From: Rariglobus sp041662485
Lineage (GTDB): Bacteria; Verrucomicrobiota; Verrucomicrobiia; Opitutales; Opitutaceae
Assembly (NCBI GenBank): GCA_041662485.1
Contig: JBAZSJ010000005.1
Location: 1-64,000, forward strand
Length of the DNA: 64,000 nucleotides
Reading direction: 5' to 3'
A program made the translations under genes and the position numbers. The notes beneath the pieces were generated by a model, which was given only the letters and a program-made list of their open reading frames with translations, did not search any database and had not been told where the DNA came from. Below are positions 63,666-64,000 of the stretch, piece after piece (within the stretch, counting starts at the first letter, position 1; each line of letters starts with the position of its first letter).

Positions 63666-63742
63666 TGCAATTCCGTCCGGATGCGCTACCACCCATGTGC
63701 CGCGGATTGACAACGTCCGCCTTCCCCCGCGCATATCGAACC

Positions 63743-64000
63743 GTGCCCACCCCGACCCCACAATCCTCGCGGCCTGTGACCACCCGCGACGTGGCCCTCA
63801 AGGCAGGCGTCGCCCAATCCACCGTCTCGCGCGCCCTGAGCAACAACCCGCAGGTCTCGCCCGCCGAGCGCAAACGCATCGTCGCCATCGCCCAGAAGCT
63901 GGGCTACCGGCCGAATCCGTATGTCTCGGCCTTCACCGCGCAGGTGCGCGGCTACCGGCGTTCACCGCAAGGCGCCACCATCGCCTTCCTCGACTGCACC
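63743..64000 (+). CDS. LacI-family transcriptional regulator, truncated by window end
   Basis: At least 86 residues are visible. The LacI helix-turn-helix reads VTTRDVALKAGVAQSTVSRA at about 13-32, followed by the hinge region KLGYRPNPYVSAF. The protein then enters the sugar-binding domain (GATIAFLDCT). I show the GTG start at 63743; an in-frame ATG at 63695 would add 16 residues. A TTGACA at 63707-63712 could be its -35 box, which would favour the GTG. It is divergent from the nine-gene operon across element copy 6 and is the obvious candidate to bind all six copies; that link is inference. Confidence 0.9.
   Translation, partial: MPTPTPQSSRPVTTRDVALKAGVAQSTVSRALSNNPQVSPAERKRIVAIAQKLGYRPNPYVSAFTAQVRGYRRSPQGATIAFLDCT

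Noticed and set aside
63707..63737. Sigma-70 promoter for the LacI gene
   Set aside because: TTGACA is perfect, but no good -10 box lies at 16-18 bp; kept only as a remark.

Overview
The window looks like chromosomal DNA from a high-GC verrucomicrobium, most likely the family Opitutaceae. The clues are C-terminal PEP-CTERM signals of the type 'VPEPSTYAA', a Verru_Chthon cassette protein A, autotransporter-type beta-strand repeat proteins, a polyphosphate glucokinase and a very high density of glycoside hydrolases. The taxonomic call is inference from gene content. No rRNA, tRNA or CRISPR array was seen.

Bases 1-20000 are mostly housekeeping genes: an FAD oxidoreductase, ppgK, slyD, the ybbP/ybbA ABC exporter with divergent tesA, an ECF sigma factor with a vWA/anti-sigma-like membrane protein, an RDD/GYF protein, a peptide-binding lipoprotein, a circularly permuted ATP-grasp/alpha-E pair, an OGG1-like glycosylase and a glyoxalase. 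Two small genes here, a GxxExxY PD-(D/E)XK protein and a four-helix-bundle (23S IVP/Avd-like) protein, each sit between two genes of an otherwise conserved operon. Each is bracketed by about 35-bp inverted repeats. Palindromic repeats are scattered through this half; one lies in the leader of the peptide-binding gene and one inside the DNA glycosylase gene.

Bases 20000-64000 form a polysaccharide-utilisation region with no SusC/SusD genes. A nine-gene minus-strand operon (63600 to 48386) runs GH116, GH28-like, GH9, GH74, ChbG/YdjC-like deacetylase, CE2-like acetylesterase, GH32-like, sialate-O-acetylesterase-like, alpha/beta-esterase. Three of its junctions are 4-bp ATGA overlaps. It meets a seven-gene plus-strand operon (38490 to 48377) with only 8 bp between. 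Further minus-strand units carry a second GH74 enzyme, a deacetylase-like protein with an Asp-box protein, two PEP-CTERM beta-strand proteins, and a Verru_Chthon A protein followed by a secreted protein and a TIM-barrel glycosidase. GH74, GH9 and GH116 point to xyloglucan or another beta-glucan; the GH28-like enzyme and the many esterases point to acetylated, pectin-containing plant cell wall.

The most striking signal is a 14-bp element, CGCATCAATATGCG in the direction of transcription. It occurs six times, once upstream of each of these units, always in the same orientation. One copy lies between the nine-gene operon and a divergent LacI-family regulator truncated by the window end. I read this as a local regulon that ties extracellular glycosidases, cytoplasmic glycosidases, surface beta-strand proteins and a pseudopilin-like protein to one sugar-responsive regulator.
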